Shown here in pieces: positions 49,171 through 57,439 of a stretch of 64,000 nucleotides of DNA. The notes under the pieces are model-generated. The model was not told the DNA's origin, did no database searches, and saw nothing but the letters and a program-made list of their open reading frames with translations. The first letter of the stretch is position 1; each line of letters starts with the position of its first letter. The stretch is taken from NCBI GenBank assembly GCA_050874665.1, contig JBNMLC010000001.1:186001-250000 (forward strand), written 5' to 3'. Position numbers and translations under genes: made by a program. The DNA is from RUG11237 sp050874665 (GTDB lineage Bacteria; Bacillota; Clostridia; Lachnospirales; Lachnospiraceae).

Positions 49171-51309
49171 ATGAATCAGATAAAGGTTTCGATTATTATA
49201 CCTATTTATAATGTGGAAGAATATTTAGAGGAATGTTTGACTTCAGCATTGAAACAGACGCTAAAGGACATTGAAATTATCTGTGTGAATGATGGGACGC
49301 CGGATCATTCCATGGATATTGTAGAGAAGTATGCGAAAGCTGATGAGCGAATTGTAATTGTAGAAAAGGAAAACGGAGGACTTTCTTCTGCCAGAAACGC
49401 AGGTTTAGAGGTAGCAAAAGGTGAATATGTATATTTCCTGGACAGTGATGATTATATCTTAGAAAATACGTTGGAAGTGCTTTATCAAGAGGCAAGCAAG
49501 GAGTGTCTGGATAACATTTATTTCGATGCGGAATCTTTTTTTGAGTCAGAGGATTTGAAGGAAGAAATGGCTGTTTATGTTGATTATTATGTACGAAAAG
49601 CAGATTACTCTAAAGTGGTAAATGGTTTGGAATTATTGAGGAAAATGGACGAAAACAATGAGTTTCGTCCTTCTGCGTGTCTGCAGATGCCAAAGAGAGA
49701 ATTTCTTAAAAATCATCAAATTGAATTTTGCTGTGGAATTATTCATGAGGATAATTTGTTTTCGCTGGAATGTTTGTTAGAGGCACAGCGCGTAAAACAT
49801 ATTCCAAAGCAGTTTTATATGCGACGTGTACGTGCAGAATCCATTATGACCGCCACCAAGGAATTCAAAAGCTCGTTTGGCTATTACATGTGTCTGGAAG
49901 GAATGTTAGAAAGATTAAAAGGAAGAGCATACTCTAAAGAGTTAGAAGAAGCAATTCTAAACCGTCTGTGTAATATTCAATCGAATGCATTGGGGAAAAT
50001 TATGGAGATTCCGGAAGAAGAACTAGAAGAGTTTATGGGAACATTGCCATTGTACAGTCGCATAATGTATAAAATGATGGTACAGCGTATGGCAGAAGAA
50101 CGGCAGCGAGGCAACCGGGAGTACGAGTGGAAAGTGCGTTGTGAAAAACGTGTTGAGCGAATGCAGTACAATGTGGAAGGCATTAAGGGTAAAGTCAAAG
50201 CAAAGGAAAAAGAAATTGAAGATTTGAAAAATTCTACCAGTTATAAAGTGGGAAAAAAGGTTATGGCTGCACCCTGTGCCGTCAGTACATTAAAGCAGGA
50301 TATCAAAACCAGAGGAAAAAAATACGCACTTTGGTCTCTTAAAAACAGATTTGATAAAAAATCTGTTTATGTAAGCATTATAATTCCTGTTTACAATGCA
50401 AATCAGTTTTTAAGAGCCTGCCTGGAAACTGTTGCAAATCAGACCTTAAAGAATATCGAGGTGATTTGTGTGAATGATGGGTCGGAAGATACTTCTTTGA
50501 GCATTTTAAGGGAATTTGAGCAAAAAGACAGCCGTTTCCATGTGATTGACAAGGAGAATACCGGTGCCGGTGATTGCAGAAATATTGGACTCAAGGCAGC
50601 AAAAGGAGAATATGTACTATTTCTTGATGCAGATGATAAGTTCGATGCACAACTGTGCGACAAAGCTTATTTTAAGGCAAAAACAGATCATGCGGATATT
50701 TGCTTTTTCGGAGCAACCAGATTTAATATGGAAAATAAAAAGATGGAGCCTATGAATTGGGTACTTCGCAAAGAATTATTGCCAAAGACGACACCATTTA
50801 AAAAAGAAGATTTGGGAAATAAATTATTCCAGATGACTTCCGGCTGTCCGTGGTCGAAACTGTTTCGCAGAGAGTTTGTATTAGAGCATAAGCTTCAGTT
50901 TATGAATCTTCAAAATGCCAACGATTTGTATTTTGTGCGTACTGCTATGGCATTGGCAGAAAATATGACTTATATCAATGAATCTCTGGTAACCTACCGT
51001 TTCGCAGCAGGAACGAATACACAATCTTCGAAACATAAAGCACCGTTAGAATTTTATAAGGCATATAAGGCATTAAAGGACAAGCTTTTAGAAGAAAAGG
51101 TATATGATGCTTTGGAGCAGAGCTTTGTTAATGTTGTTTTAGATGACTGTATGTTTAATGTGAGAACAACGCAGACAGAGGAAGCAAGATTACTAATTAA
51201 GAGGACGTTGAGAAAAGAAGGATTTTCCTATTTTGGAATTGAGGATAAATCGGAAGATTATTTCTATAATCCGGCTTCTTACAAAGAATATAAGGAAATG
51301 AAAAGATAA
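49171..51309 (+). CDS. Bifunctional protein with two GT2 domains
   Basis: A 712-residue protein. Domain 1 (about 1-300): VSIIIPIYNVEEYLEEC, VNDGTPDHSM, GGLSSARNAGL, DSDDYI and HEDNLF. A coiled linker (KVKAKEKEIEDLKN) leads to the STSYKVGKKVMAAP motif near 353-366. Domain 2 (about 405-712): VSIIIPVYNANQFLRAC, VNDGSEDTSL, GAGDCRNIGL, DADDKF and NANDLYFVRT. The internal position of the motif that ends the neighbouring GTs indicates fusion of two once-separate GTs. It likely adds two residues, or alternating linkages, in succession. A TAATG overlap joins it to the next gene. Confidence 0.9.
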   Translation: MNQIKVSIIIPIYNVEEYLEECLTSALKQTLKDIEIICVNDGTPDHSMDIVEKYAKADERIVIVEKENGGLSSARNAGLEVAKGEYVYFLDSDDYILENTLEVLYQEASKECLDNIYFDAESFFESEDLKEEMAVYVDYYVRKADYSKVVNGLELLRKMDENNEFRPSACLQMPKREFLKNHQIEFCCGIIHEDNLFSLECLLEAQRVKHIPKQFYMRRVRAESIMTATKEFKSSFGYYMCLEGMLERLKGRAYSKELEEAILNRLCNIQSNALGKIMEIPEEELEEFMGTLPLYSRIMYKMMVQRMAEERQRGNREYEWKVRCEKRVERMQYNVEGIKGKVKAKEKEIEDLKNSTSYKVGKKVMAAPCAVSTLKQDIKTRGKKYALWSLKNRFDKKSVYVSIIIPVYNANQFLRACLETVANQTLKNIEVICVNDGSEDTSLSILREFEQKDSRFHVIDKENTGAGDCRNIGLKAAKGEYVLFLDADDKFDAQLCDKAYFKAKTDHADICFFGATRFNMENKKMEPMNWVLRKELLPKTTPFKKEDLGNKLFQMTSGCPWSKLFRREFVLEHKLQFMNLQNANDLYFVRTAMALAENMTYINESLVTYRFAAGTNTQSSKHKAPLEFYKAYKALKDKLLEEKVYDALEQSFVNVVLDDCMFNVRTTQTEEARLLIKRTLRKEGFSYFGIEDKSEDYFYNPASYKEYKEMKR

Positions 51310-52565
51310 TGAAAAAGATATGTAAATTAACGGTTGTACTATTAATAAGTGTACTTTTGGCAACGGTACTCATGTTGCTGGTTTACCTGCTTCCCACACA
51401 AAATATGCAAAAGCATATAAAAGAATCCGTTCAGGTGATGGAGCAGGAAGGCGATTATCATGAAACATTGCCGGGAGTAATTTCAAGCCGTCTGGATAAT
51501 TTTACAGATTCTATTATGTTACTTAGCAGTGCACATAAAGAACAAACGAATCTCATTGACTGCTCTATGAATGTATATCGTGTGCGATATACAGATAAAA
51601 CACCTTCAGAAACGCTGGTTTCTTATGGAATGGGTGAGAAGGGCTATACGGTTAGTCCGTATTCTAGATACTGGCATGGATATCAACTGATATTAAAACC
51701 ATTATTATTGTTTTTTAATTATCAGGAGATACGTTACATCAATATGTTTGCACAGACCCTTTTAATCATGGCAATTGTGGTGGCGATGGGGAAACGGAAG
51801 CTGAACCGTTTTATTTTTCCATACCTGATTATGCTTTTTAGTTTGATGCCGGTGAGCATTGGACTTTCCTTACAGTTTTCGAGTGTGTATTATATTACAA
51901 ACATTGCAACTTTGATTCTTTTATGCCGTTTAGAAAAGCTGGAGGAAAAGGATACCATCATTTTCTTCTTTTTGAGCATAGGAATGTTAACCAGCTTTAT
52001 GGATTTTCTTACTTATCCGCTGGTGACTTTGGGAATTCCGCTGGCGGTGTATTCTTTACTGACGAAAAAGCAGCACTTTTTAGAAAATGTTTTTGATATA
52101 ATAAAATACAGTATCATCTGGGCTGTAGGATATATAGGTATGTGGGCAGGTAAATGGATTATGGGAAGTATCCTTCTTAGAAGGAATATTATTACCGATG
52201 CCATAGAAGCATTGCTGAACAGGACTTCCTCAGAAACAGATGAGGTAAACTTTACACATCTTAGCGTGATTCAAAGGAATGCAGAGGCTATGTTTTCTAA
52301 ACCAATGAAATTATTGTTTTTAGGTACGTTAGCTGTTTTAGTGGTTATTTTGTTATGCAAGGGTATTCAGAACAAGAAAAATTATTTTAAAAATTATCAT
52401 TATCTTGTGATTGCATGTATGCCGATTGCGTGGTATGTAGTTACAGGGAATCATTCTTATATGCATTTTTGGTTTACATACAGAGAATTGGCGATTTTCA
52501 TTTTTGCTGTTCTAATCTGGGGATTTGTAAATGTGGAGGATTGTCTGTGTGAAAAGTGTGCATAA
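51309..52565 (+). CDS. Polytopic membrane protein of unknown function
   Basis: A 418-residue protein. A first helix (about 6-28) is followed by a roughly 110-residue outside domain with SRLDNFTDSIML, YSRYWHGYQLILKP, then about eight more helices including SMPVSIGLSLQFSSVYYI. I recognise no family. The large early loop and polytopic body resemble GT-C transferases or polymerases such as Wzy, but no acidic pair is clearly placed. It is translationally coupled (TAATG) to the two-domain GT and so probably acts on the same glycan. The 68 bases after it carry a promoter. Confidence 0.5.
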   Translation: MKKICKLTVVLLISVLLATVLMLLVYLLPTQNMQKHIKESVQVMEQEGDYHETLPGVISSRLDNFTDSIMLLSSAHKEQTNLIDCSMNVYRVRYTDKTPSETLVSYGMGEKGYTVSPYSRYWHGYQLILKPLLLFFNYQEIRYINMFAQTLLIMAIVVAMGKRKLNRFIFPYLIMLFSLMPVSIGLSLQFSSVYYITNIATLILLCRLEKLEEKDTIIFFFLSIGMLTSFMDFLTYPLVTLGIPLAVYSLLTKKQHFLENVFDIIKYSIIWAVGYIGMWAGKWIMGSILLRRNIITDAIEALLNRTSSETDEVNFTHLSVIQRNAEAMFSKPMKLLFLGTLAVLVVILLCKGIQNKKNYFKNYHYLVIACMPIAWYVVTGNHSYMHFWFTYRELAIFIFAVLIWGFVNVEDCLCEKCA

Positions 52566-52573
52566 GACGAAGA

Positions 52574-52602
52574 TTGCAATGAGTAAGAAACGATGATATA
52601 AT
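52574..52602 (+). promoter_or_regulatory. Internal extended -10 promoter
   Basis: TTGCAA at 52574-52579, a 17-base spacer, and TATAAT at 52597-52602 preceded by TG with one base between (extended -10). The -10 is perfect. It should start transcription near 52609, just ahead of the membrane-protein gene at 52634. Confidence 0.65.
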
Positions 52603-52633
52603 CTAATACCGTACGAATGGTGTTATAAAGAAG

Positions 52634-54067
52634 ATGGAGCAGGATAAAATGAAACGTATTTTGGATCAATTCAAATTAAACACAGCCACACCAAACTGGT
52701 TGGAATATTTCTTTCCGGCATTGCTTTGGCTGGTCTGGATTTTCTTGTATTCCTATATAGATTTTCGAAGTCTGACCATATGGTCAACCACATTATTAGA
52801 CTGTCTGGTCGATGGAAATTTATATGATTATTATGAAATAGTGCATGAAAATATTCATGGGGTACCTCATGATTATTTTTGCTATAATTATATTATTTTA
52901 ATTCCGTGGGCCGTATGGAATATTCCAATCTGGCTGATACAACGTCTGGGACATATAGAGATATTAAGCAATACATGGATGTTGGCATGGTCACATCTGT
53001 TTTTAATTGTTGTATTTTTGATTACACTGCTATTTACAAAAAAGATTGTAGAGATGTTTGTGGAGGATAAAACAAAACAGGCTTGGAATACTTATTTGAT
53101 TTTTACGTTTCCTTTTATGTTTTTAGGCATTGTATTGGCAGGACAGACGGATATCATAGCAATTGCCATTACGGTTGCGGCAATTTATTATTTGTTAAAA
53201 GATAAACAGAGTATCTTTTTGATTTTGATGGCGGTATCCATTGCTGCAAAGCCATTTTATATATTTGCATATATTGCAGTTATATTATTAATTGAAAAAG
53301 ATATTATAAAAATAGGGTTAAAATTAGCCTCCAGTGTAGTGCTCATGCTTTTGTTTCAGGTAGTATATAAGAACGCACCAATGTATTTAGAATCTTATGC
53401 TGCAGGAACCGGAAATTCTATTATTGAAAAAACGGTAACCAGTGGAATTGATGCCAATATTATTTATAAAGCGCCGTTGGTTATTATTTTTCTTGTAATT
53501 CTTTATTTTGCAGCATATTGTATTCATTATGACAGCTCAATAGAAAAGAAATATTACGTTATTTATATGATGGTAGCACCAATGATGGTGTATTTTTGCT
53601 TTTCACATTACGAGTTTTACCGTATGATTTATCTTGCACCATTTTTTATGATTCTTATAACCATAAATCAAAATATGTACCGGCTGAATGTAATTTTAGA
53701 AGTTATCATTTCCATTGTAGGCGTCTTTTTAATGATTTATTATAAATGGACAGCAGCGGTAGAGTATTTCAATCATAATTTCATGAATACTTTGGGTGTG
53801 TCAAGAAATGTAAAAGAATGCAGCTATAATAGTTTATACGATTTACTCAATTCAAAAATAGAAAATATTCTTATGATTCAGAATATAGCATCCGCGGTAT
53901 TTATTACTGCGGCAGGCATTTTTCTGTTCATTAATATTCCGGCAGTCAGTAAAAAGATACTGCAGCCGATAGAAAAGTGTGAAAGATGGTTGTACTGGTT
54001 AAATACAGCAGTACTGTATGGAATGATGGGAATGTTGTTAATGTGTTATTTTAACGTGATTTCATAA
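52634..54067 (+). CDS. Polytopic GT-C-like membrane protein
   Basis: A 477-residue protein with about 12 helices; paralogue of the reverse-strand gene 22394-23836. Matching segments include TTLLDCLVDGNLYDYYEI in the first outer loop, WAVWNIPIWLIQRLG, GQTDIIAIAI, and SIAAKPFYIFAYIAVILL. The first-loop Asp in LLDCLVDG is the likely GT-C acidic residue. ATG 52634 is used here; ATG 52649 with AGGA before it is possible. It has its own promoter and ends 45 bases before the aminotransferase gene, whose sugar it may transfer outside the cell (inference). Confidence 0.7.
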   Translation: MEQDKMKRILDQFKLNTATPNWLEYFFPALLWLVWIFLYSYIDFRSLTIWSTTLLDCLVDGNLYDYYEIVHENIHGVPHDYFCYNYIILIPWAVWNIPIWLIQRLGHIEILSNTWMLAWSHLFLIVVFLITLLFTKKIVEMFVEDKTKQAWNTYLIFTFPFMFLGIVLAGQTDIIAIAITVAAIYYLLKDKQSIFLILMAVSIAAKPFYIFAYIAVILLIEKDIIKIGLKLASSVVLMLLFQVVYKNAPMYLESYAAGTGNSIIEKTVTSGIDANIIYKAPLVIIFLVILYFAAYCIHYDSSIEKKYYVIYMMVAPMMVYFCFSHYEFYRMIYLAPFFMILITINQNMYRLNVILEVIISIVGVFLMIYYKWTAAVEYFNHNFMNTLGVSRNVKECSYNSLYDLLNSKIENILMIQNIASAVFITAAGIFLFINIPAVSKKILQPIEKCERWLYWLNTAVLYGMMGMLLMCYFNVIS

Positions 54068-54112
54068 AACAGAAAGTCAGTAGAAAAGCAGTTAGAGGAA
54101 AGAGGGAAAATT

Positions 54113-55243
54113 GTGATTAATTTTAATGTACCACCTTATGTTGGAACGGAAATGAAGTATATAGAAGAAGCAATTAAACATCATAAAATATGTGGTGATG
54201 GTGAATTTACAAAACGCTGCACCAAGTGGATAGAGGAAAAAACAGGAACCAGTAAGGCGCTACTTACGACTTCCTGCACTCATGCAACAGAAATGGCAGC
54301 ACTGCTTTCGCAGATTGCCCCGGGTGATGAAGTGATTATGCCATCTTATACGTTTGTTTCCACAGCAGATGCTTTTGTATTAAGAGGGGCAACAGCAGTT
54401 TTTGTAGATATTAAGAAAGAAACCATGAATATAGATGAAAATTTAATTGAAGCGGCAATTACGGAAAAAACAAAGGCAATTGTTCCGGTACATTACGCAG
54501 GTGTTGCATGCGAAATGGATAAAATTATGGAGATAGCAAAACGCCATAAGCTTGCAGTGATTGAGGATGCCGCTCAGGGAATTATGAGCAGTTATAAAGG
54601 AAAACCATTAGGAACAATCGGTGATTATGGCTGCTTTAGTTTTCATGAAACAAAGAATTATTCTATGGGAGAAGGCGGTGCTTTACTAATTAAAAACCCG
54701 GATATGGCAGAGGAAGCAGAGATTATTAGAGAAAAGGGAACCAATCGAAGTAAATTTTTCCGTGGACAGATAGATAAATATACCTGGGTGAATGCCGGTT
54801 CCTCTTATCTTCCAAGCGAATTAAATGCAGCATATTTGTGGGCACAGTTAGAAAAATCGCAGGAGATTTATGATGATAGAATGTGTACGTGGAATCGTTA
54901 CTATGAAAAGTTAAAGGAGCTAGAGGAAAAAGGCATCATAGAGCTTCCATATATTCCAAAAGAGTGTGTTCACAATGCTCATATGTTCTATATAAAAGCG
55001 AAAGATTTAGAAGAACGTACACAACTGATTGAATTTTTAAAAAGCAAAAATATTCTGGCAGTATTTCATTATATTCCGTTACATACTGCGCCTGCAGGAG
55101 TGAAGTTTGGAAGATTTCATGGAGAGGACAGATATACAACGAAAGAAAGCGAACGTTTGGTGCGTTTGCCACTGTATTATGGATTAGAAGAGGAAAAAGT
55201 TCTGTATATTTGCGACATGGTAAAAGAATTTTATGGGAAATAG
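54113..55243 (+). CDS. wecE: dTDP-4-amino-4,6-dideoxygalactose transaminase-type aminotransferase
   Basis: A 376-residue DegT/DnrJ/EryC1 PLP enzyme starting at GTG 54113. MINFNVPPYVGTEMKYIEEA, KICGDGEFTKRC, TTSCTHATEMAA, MPSYTFVSTADAFVLRGA, EDAAQGI, the PLP lysine K181 in FHETKNYSMGEGGAL, and DRYTTKESERLVRLPLYYGL are nearly signature-perfect for WecE/RffA. That enzyme converts dTDP-4-keto-6-deoxyglucose to dTDP-4-amino-4,6-dideoxygalactose using glutamate. The next gene encodes a GNAT that could acetylate the new amine, giving dTDP-Fuc4NAc. It draws on the same intermediate as rhamnose and the dideoxyhexose. Confidence 0.92.
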   Translation: MINFNVPPYVGTEMKYIEEAIKHHKICGDGEFTKRCTKWIEEKTGTSKALLTTSCTHATEMAALLSQIAPGDEVIMPSYTFVSTADAFVLRGATAVFVDIKKETMNIDENLIEAAITEKTKAIVPVHYAGVACEMDKIMEIAKRHKLAVIEDAAQGIMSSYKGKPLGTIGDYGCFSFHETKNYSMGEGGALLIKNPDMAEEAEIIREKGTNRSKFFRGQIDKYTWVNAGSSYLPSELNAAYLWAQLEKSQEIYDDRMCTWNRYYEKLKELEEKGIIELPYIPKECVHNAHMFYIKAKDLEERTQLIEFLKSKNILAVFHYIPLHTAPAGVKFGRFHGEDRYTTKESERLVRLPLYYGLEEEKVLYICDMVKEFYGK

Positions 55244-55252
55244 GGTAGTAAG

Positions 55253-55774
55253 ATGATAGAAAAAAAGGAAAGTATTGTATTAGAACCTATAAAAAAATCA
55301 GATACACCGATGATTGTAAAATGGAGAAATAATCAAAAAGTCCGTAAAAACTTTATCTTTCAGGAAATATTTACGGAAGAAATGCACAATCATTGGATGG
55401 ATACGAAGGTTGCGGCTGGTGATGTGGTGCAGTTTATTATTCGTATCAAAGAAAGTGGAAAGGCTATCGGCTCTGTGTATTTTCGTGATATCGATTATGA
55501 AAAAAAAGAAGCGGAATATGGAATTTTTATCGGAGAAGATGAGGAAAGAGGAAAAGGGTATGGCTCAGAAGCTGCCAAACTTGCTCTGGAATATGCGTTT
55601 TCAGAATTAAAGCTAGAGAGCGTTTTTTTGCGAGTGTTTGCGGACAATATTGCGGCAATTCACAGCTATGAATCAGCGGGATTTAAAGAAACGCAATACC
55701 AGAAGAATGCAGTAGAGCATGACGGTGTATATCGTGATTTGATATTTATGAAGAAATATAATGATTTACCATAG
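55253..55774 (+). CDS. GNAT acetyltransferase, probable amino-sugar N-acyltransferase
   Basis: A 173-residue RimJ/RimL-type GNAT: IVLEPIKKSDTPMIVKWRNN start, HNHWMDTK, GSVYFRDIDYEKKEAEYGIFIGE, GKGYGSEAAKLALEYAF as CoA loop, and VFADNIAAIHSYESAGFKE. This form (WRNN, W at HNHW) is typical of PseH/WecD-like enzymes acting on UDP- or dTDP-amino sugars. It follows the WecE-type aminotransferase by nine bases, so N-acetylation of dTDP-4-amino-4,6-dideoxygalactose is the best guess. The ribosome site is weak, consistent with coupling. Confidence 0.82.
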   Translation: MIEKKESIVLEPIKKSDTPMIVKWRNNQKVRKNFIFQEIFTEEMHNHWMDTKVAAGDVVQFIIRIKESGKAIGSVYFRDIDYEKKEAEYGIFIGEDEERGKGYGSEAAKLALEYAFSELKLESVFLRVFADNIAAIHSYESAGFKETQYQKNAVEHDGVYRDLIFMKKYNDLP

Positions 55775-55794
55775 ATGATAGAAAGGTTATAAAG

Positions 55795-56730
55795 ATGAGA
55801 AAGATATCATTTGTAATACCATGTTATAATTCAGAAAAAACCATAGAAGATGTTATAAAAGAAATTGAATCCACAATCGAAGGAAAAGGAAGAGATGATT
55901 ATGAGATTGTGTTGGTAAACGACTGTTCGAAAGATCATGTGTGGGAGAAAATCCAGGAAATAGCGAAGAAAAATCCTAAAGTCAAAGGAATTTGCTTTTC
56001 CAAAAATTTTGGTCAGCATGCTGCATTAATGGCAGGATATCGCAAAGCAACAGGGGATATGATTGTCTCTTTAGATGATGACGGGCAGACACCGGCAGAT
56101 GAAGTCTATTCTCTGATAGATAAAATGGAGGAAGGATATGATGTGGTGTATGCATCTTATGCTCATAAAAAGCATAGTGCGGCAAGAAACCTTGGCACAA
56201 AGCTGAATAATTTTATGTGTGAGGTTTTATTGGGAAAACCTAAAAAGCTAATGATTACCAGCTTTTTTGTTGCAAGGAAGTATGTGATAGATGAAATTGT
56301 GAAATATGAAAATTCCTATACTTATGTGCCGGGACTGGTGCTTAGAACTACAAAAAATATTGGATCTGTGCCGGTTTGCCACAGGGAAAGAGAAATAGGA
56401 AGCTCTGGTTACAGCTTTGCTAAATTAGTGGCATTATGGGTAAATGGTTTTACAGCTTTTTCTGTTACCCCGCTTAGGATTTCTATGGTTATGGGAATGG
56501 GCTCTGCAGTCATAGGATTTATTTATTTGATTTATGTGATTGTAAATAAGTTTATTAATCCATCCGTTCCTTTGGGCTGGAGTTCGACCACCGCAATCCT
56601 ATTATTGCTGGGCGGCATGATTTTGTTTGTGTTAGGCATGATTGGGGAATATTTAGGCAGGGTTTATATTAGCCTGAATAATGCACCGCAGTACGTTGTG
56701 AAGGAAGAAACTGGTGGCAAAGATGAATAA
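55795..56730 (+). CDS. ArnC/GtrB-like undecaprenyl-phosphate glycosyltransferase
   Basis: A 311-residue GT2 enzyme with ISFVIPCYNSEKTIEDV, VNDCSKDHVW, FSKNFGQHAALMAGY, LDDDGQTPADE, SGYSFAKLVALWVNGFTAFS and two C-terminal helices ending LGMIGEYLGRVY. It matches ArnC more closely than glucosyl GtrB and is a close paralogue of 17982-18944. Following a WecE-GNAT pair and preceding an SMR pair like ArnE/ArnF, it should attach a 4-acylamino-4,6-dideoxysugar to undecaprenyl phosphate for flipping (inference from context). Confidence 0.88.
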   Translation: MRKISFVIPCYNSEKTIEDVIKEIESTIEGKGRDDYEIVLVNDCSKDHVWEKIQEIAKKNPKVKGICFSKNFGQHAALMAGYRKATGDMIVSLDDDGQTPADEVYSLIDKMEEGYDVVYASYAHKKHSAARNLGTKLNNFMCEVLLGKPKKLMITSFFVARKYVIDEIVKYENSYTYVPGLVLRTTKNIGSVPVCHREREIGSSGYSFAKLVALWVNGFTAFSVTPLRISMVMGMGSAVIGFIYLIYVIVNKFINPSVPLGWSSTTAILLLLGGMILFVLGMIGEYLGRVYISLNNAPQYVVKEETGGKDE

Positions 56731-57094
56731 AGAAAACAAACCAAAATCTAAAATAGGGTCTATGCTGTTTTTGCATATTACTTTTGTTATCTATTCGCTG
56801 GCATCTGTTTTTTCTAAAAAAGCGGGTTCAGAGGAAGTATTCAGCTTGAGATTTCTTTGCTTTTATGGAATGGTATTATTTATTTTGATGTTATATGCTG
56901 TGTTGTGGCAGCAAAATTTAAAACACCTTCCCTTGGTAACAGCGTATGCTAATAAGGCAGTAACCGTTATTTGGGGAATGGTATGGGGAATTTTACTGTG
57001 GAAAGAAAAGGTATCTCTCAATAATGTGTTAGGGGCCATTATTATTATGTTTGGAGTAGCAATGATTGCAACGGAGGAAAAGGAAGAAGTATGA
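56714..57094 (+). CDS. SMR/EamA-type small membrane protein (ArnE/ArnF-like flippase subunit)
   Basis: A 126-residue four-helix protein starting at GTG 56714 within the end of the ArnC-like gene, behind AAGGAAG; ATG 56723 is an alternative. HITFVIYSLASVFSKKAGS, LPLVTAYANKAVTVIWGMVWGILLWKEKVSLNNVLGAIIIMFGV is the EmrE/EamA pattern with the glycine-rich dimer helix. Its partner follows in ATGA overlap. Paired half-proteins behind an ArnC-like GT match ArnE/ArnF, which flip undecaprenyl-P-aminoarabinose. Confidence 0.84.
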   Translation: MAKMNKENKPKSKIGSMLFLHITFVIYSLASVFSKKAGSEEVFSLRFLCFYGMVLFILMLYAVLWQQNLKHLPLVTAYANKAVTVIWGMVWGILLWKEKVSLNNVLGAIIIMFGVAMIATEEKEEV

Positions 57095-57423
57095 AATATA
57101 TCTTAGTATTTTTAGTTTCGGTATTGATATCCTCATTGTCACAAGTATTGTTGAAAATCAGTGCAGAAAAAGAACATTCTAATATATGGCAGGAATATTT
57201 GAATTTAAGAACTATCGGAGCCTATGGTTTGTTTTTCCTTTCTACTTTGATTACCGTATTTGCTTATAAATATGTTTCATTATCTATGGGAGCTGTATTA
57301 GAGGCAAGTGGGTACATCTTTGTAACCGTATTTGGAATGCTTATATTAAAGGAAAAGGTTGGAAAGAAGAAAATCATAGGATTAGCATTCATTTTGGTGG
57401 GAATTTTGGTTTTTAATCTATAG
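57091..57423 (+). CDS. SMR/EamA-type small membrane protein, second flippase subunit
   Basis: A 110-residue four-helix protein: SSLSQVLLKISAEKEHSN, TVFAYKYVSLSMGAVLEASGYIFVTVFGMLILKEKVGKKKIIGLAFILVGI. It is the expected heterodimer partner of the preceding protein; the two are coupled by ATGA at 57091-57094. The pair should move the lipid-linked sugar from the ArnC-like enzyme to the outer face. Both are shorter than EamA full-length transporters, as expected for SMR halves. Confidence 0.85.
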   Translation: MKYILVFLVSVLISSLSQVLLKISAEKEHSNIWQEYLNLRTIGAYGLFFLSTLITVFAYKYVSLSMGAVLEASGYIFVTVFGMLILKEKVGKKKIIGLAFILVGILVFNL

Positions 57424-57439
57424 GAATAAAGGAACAGAT

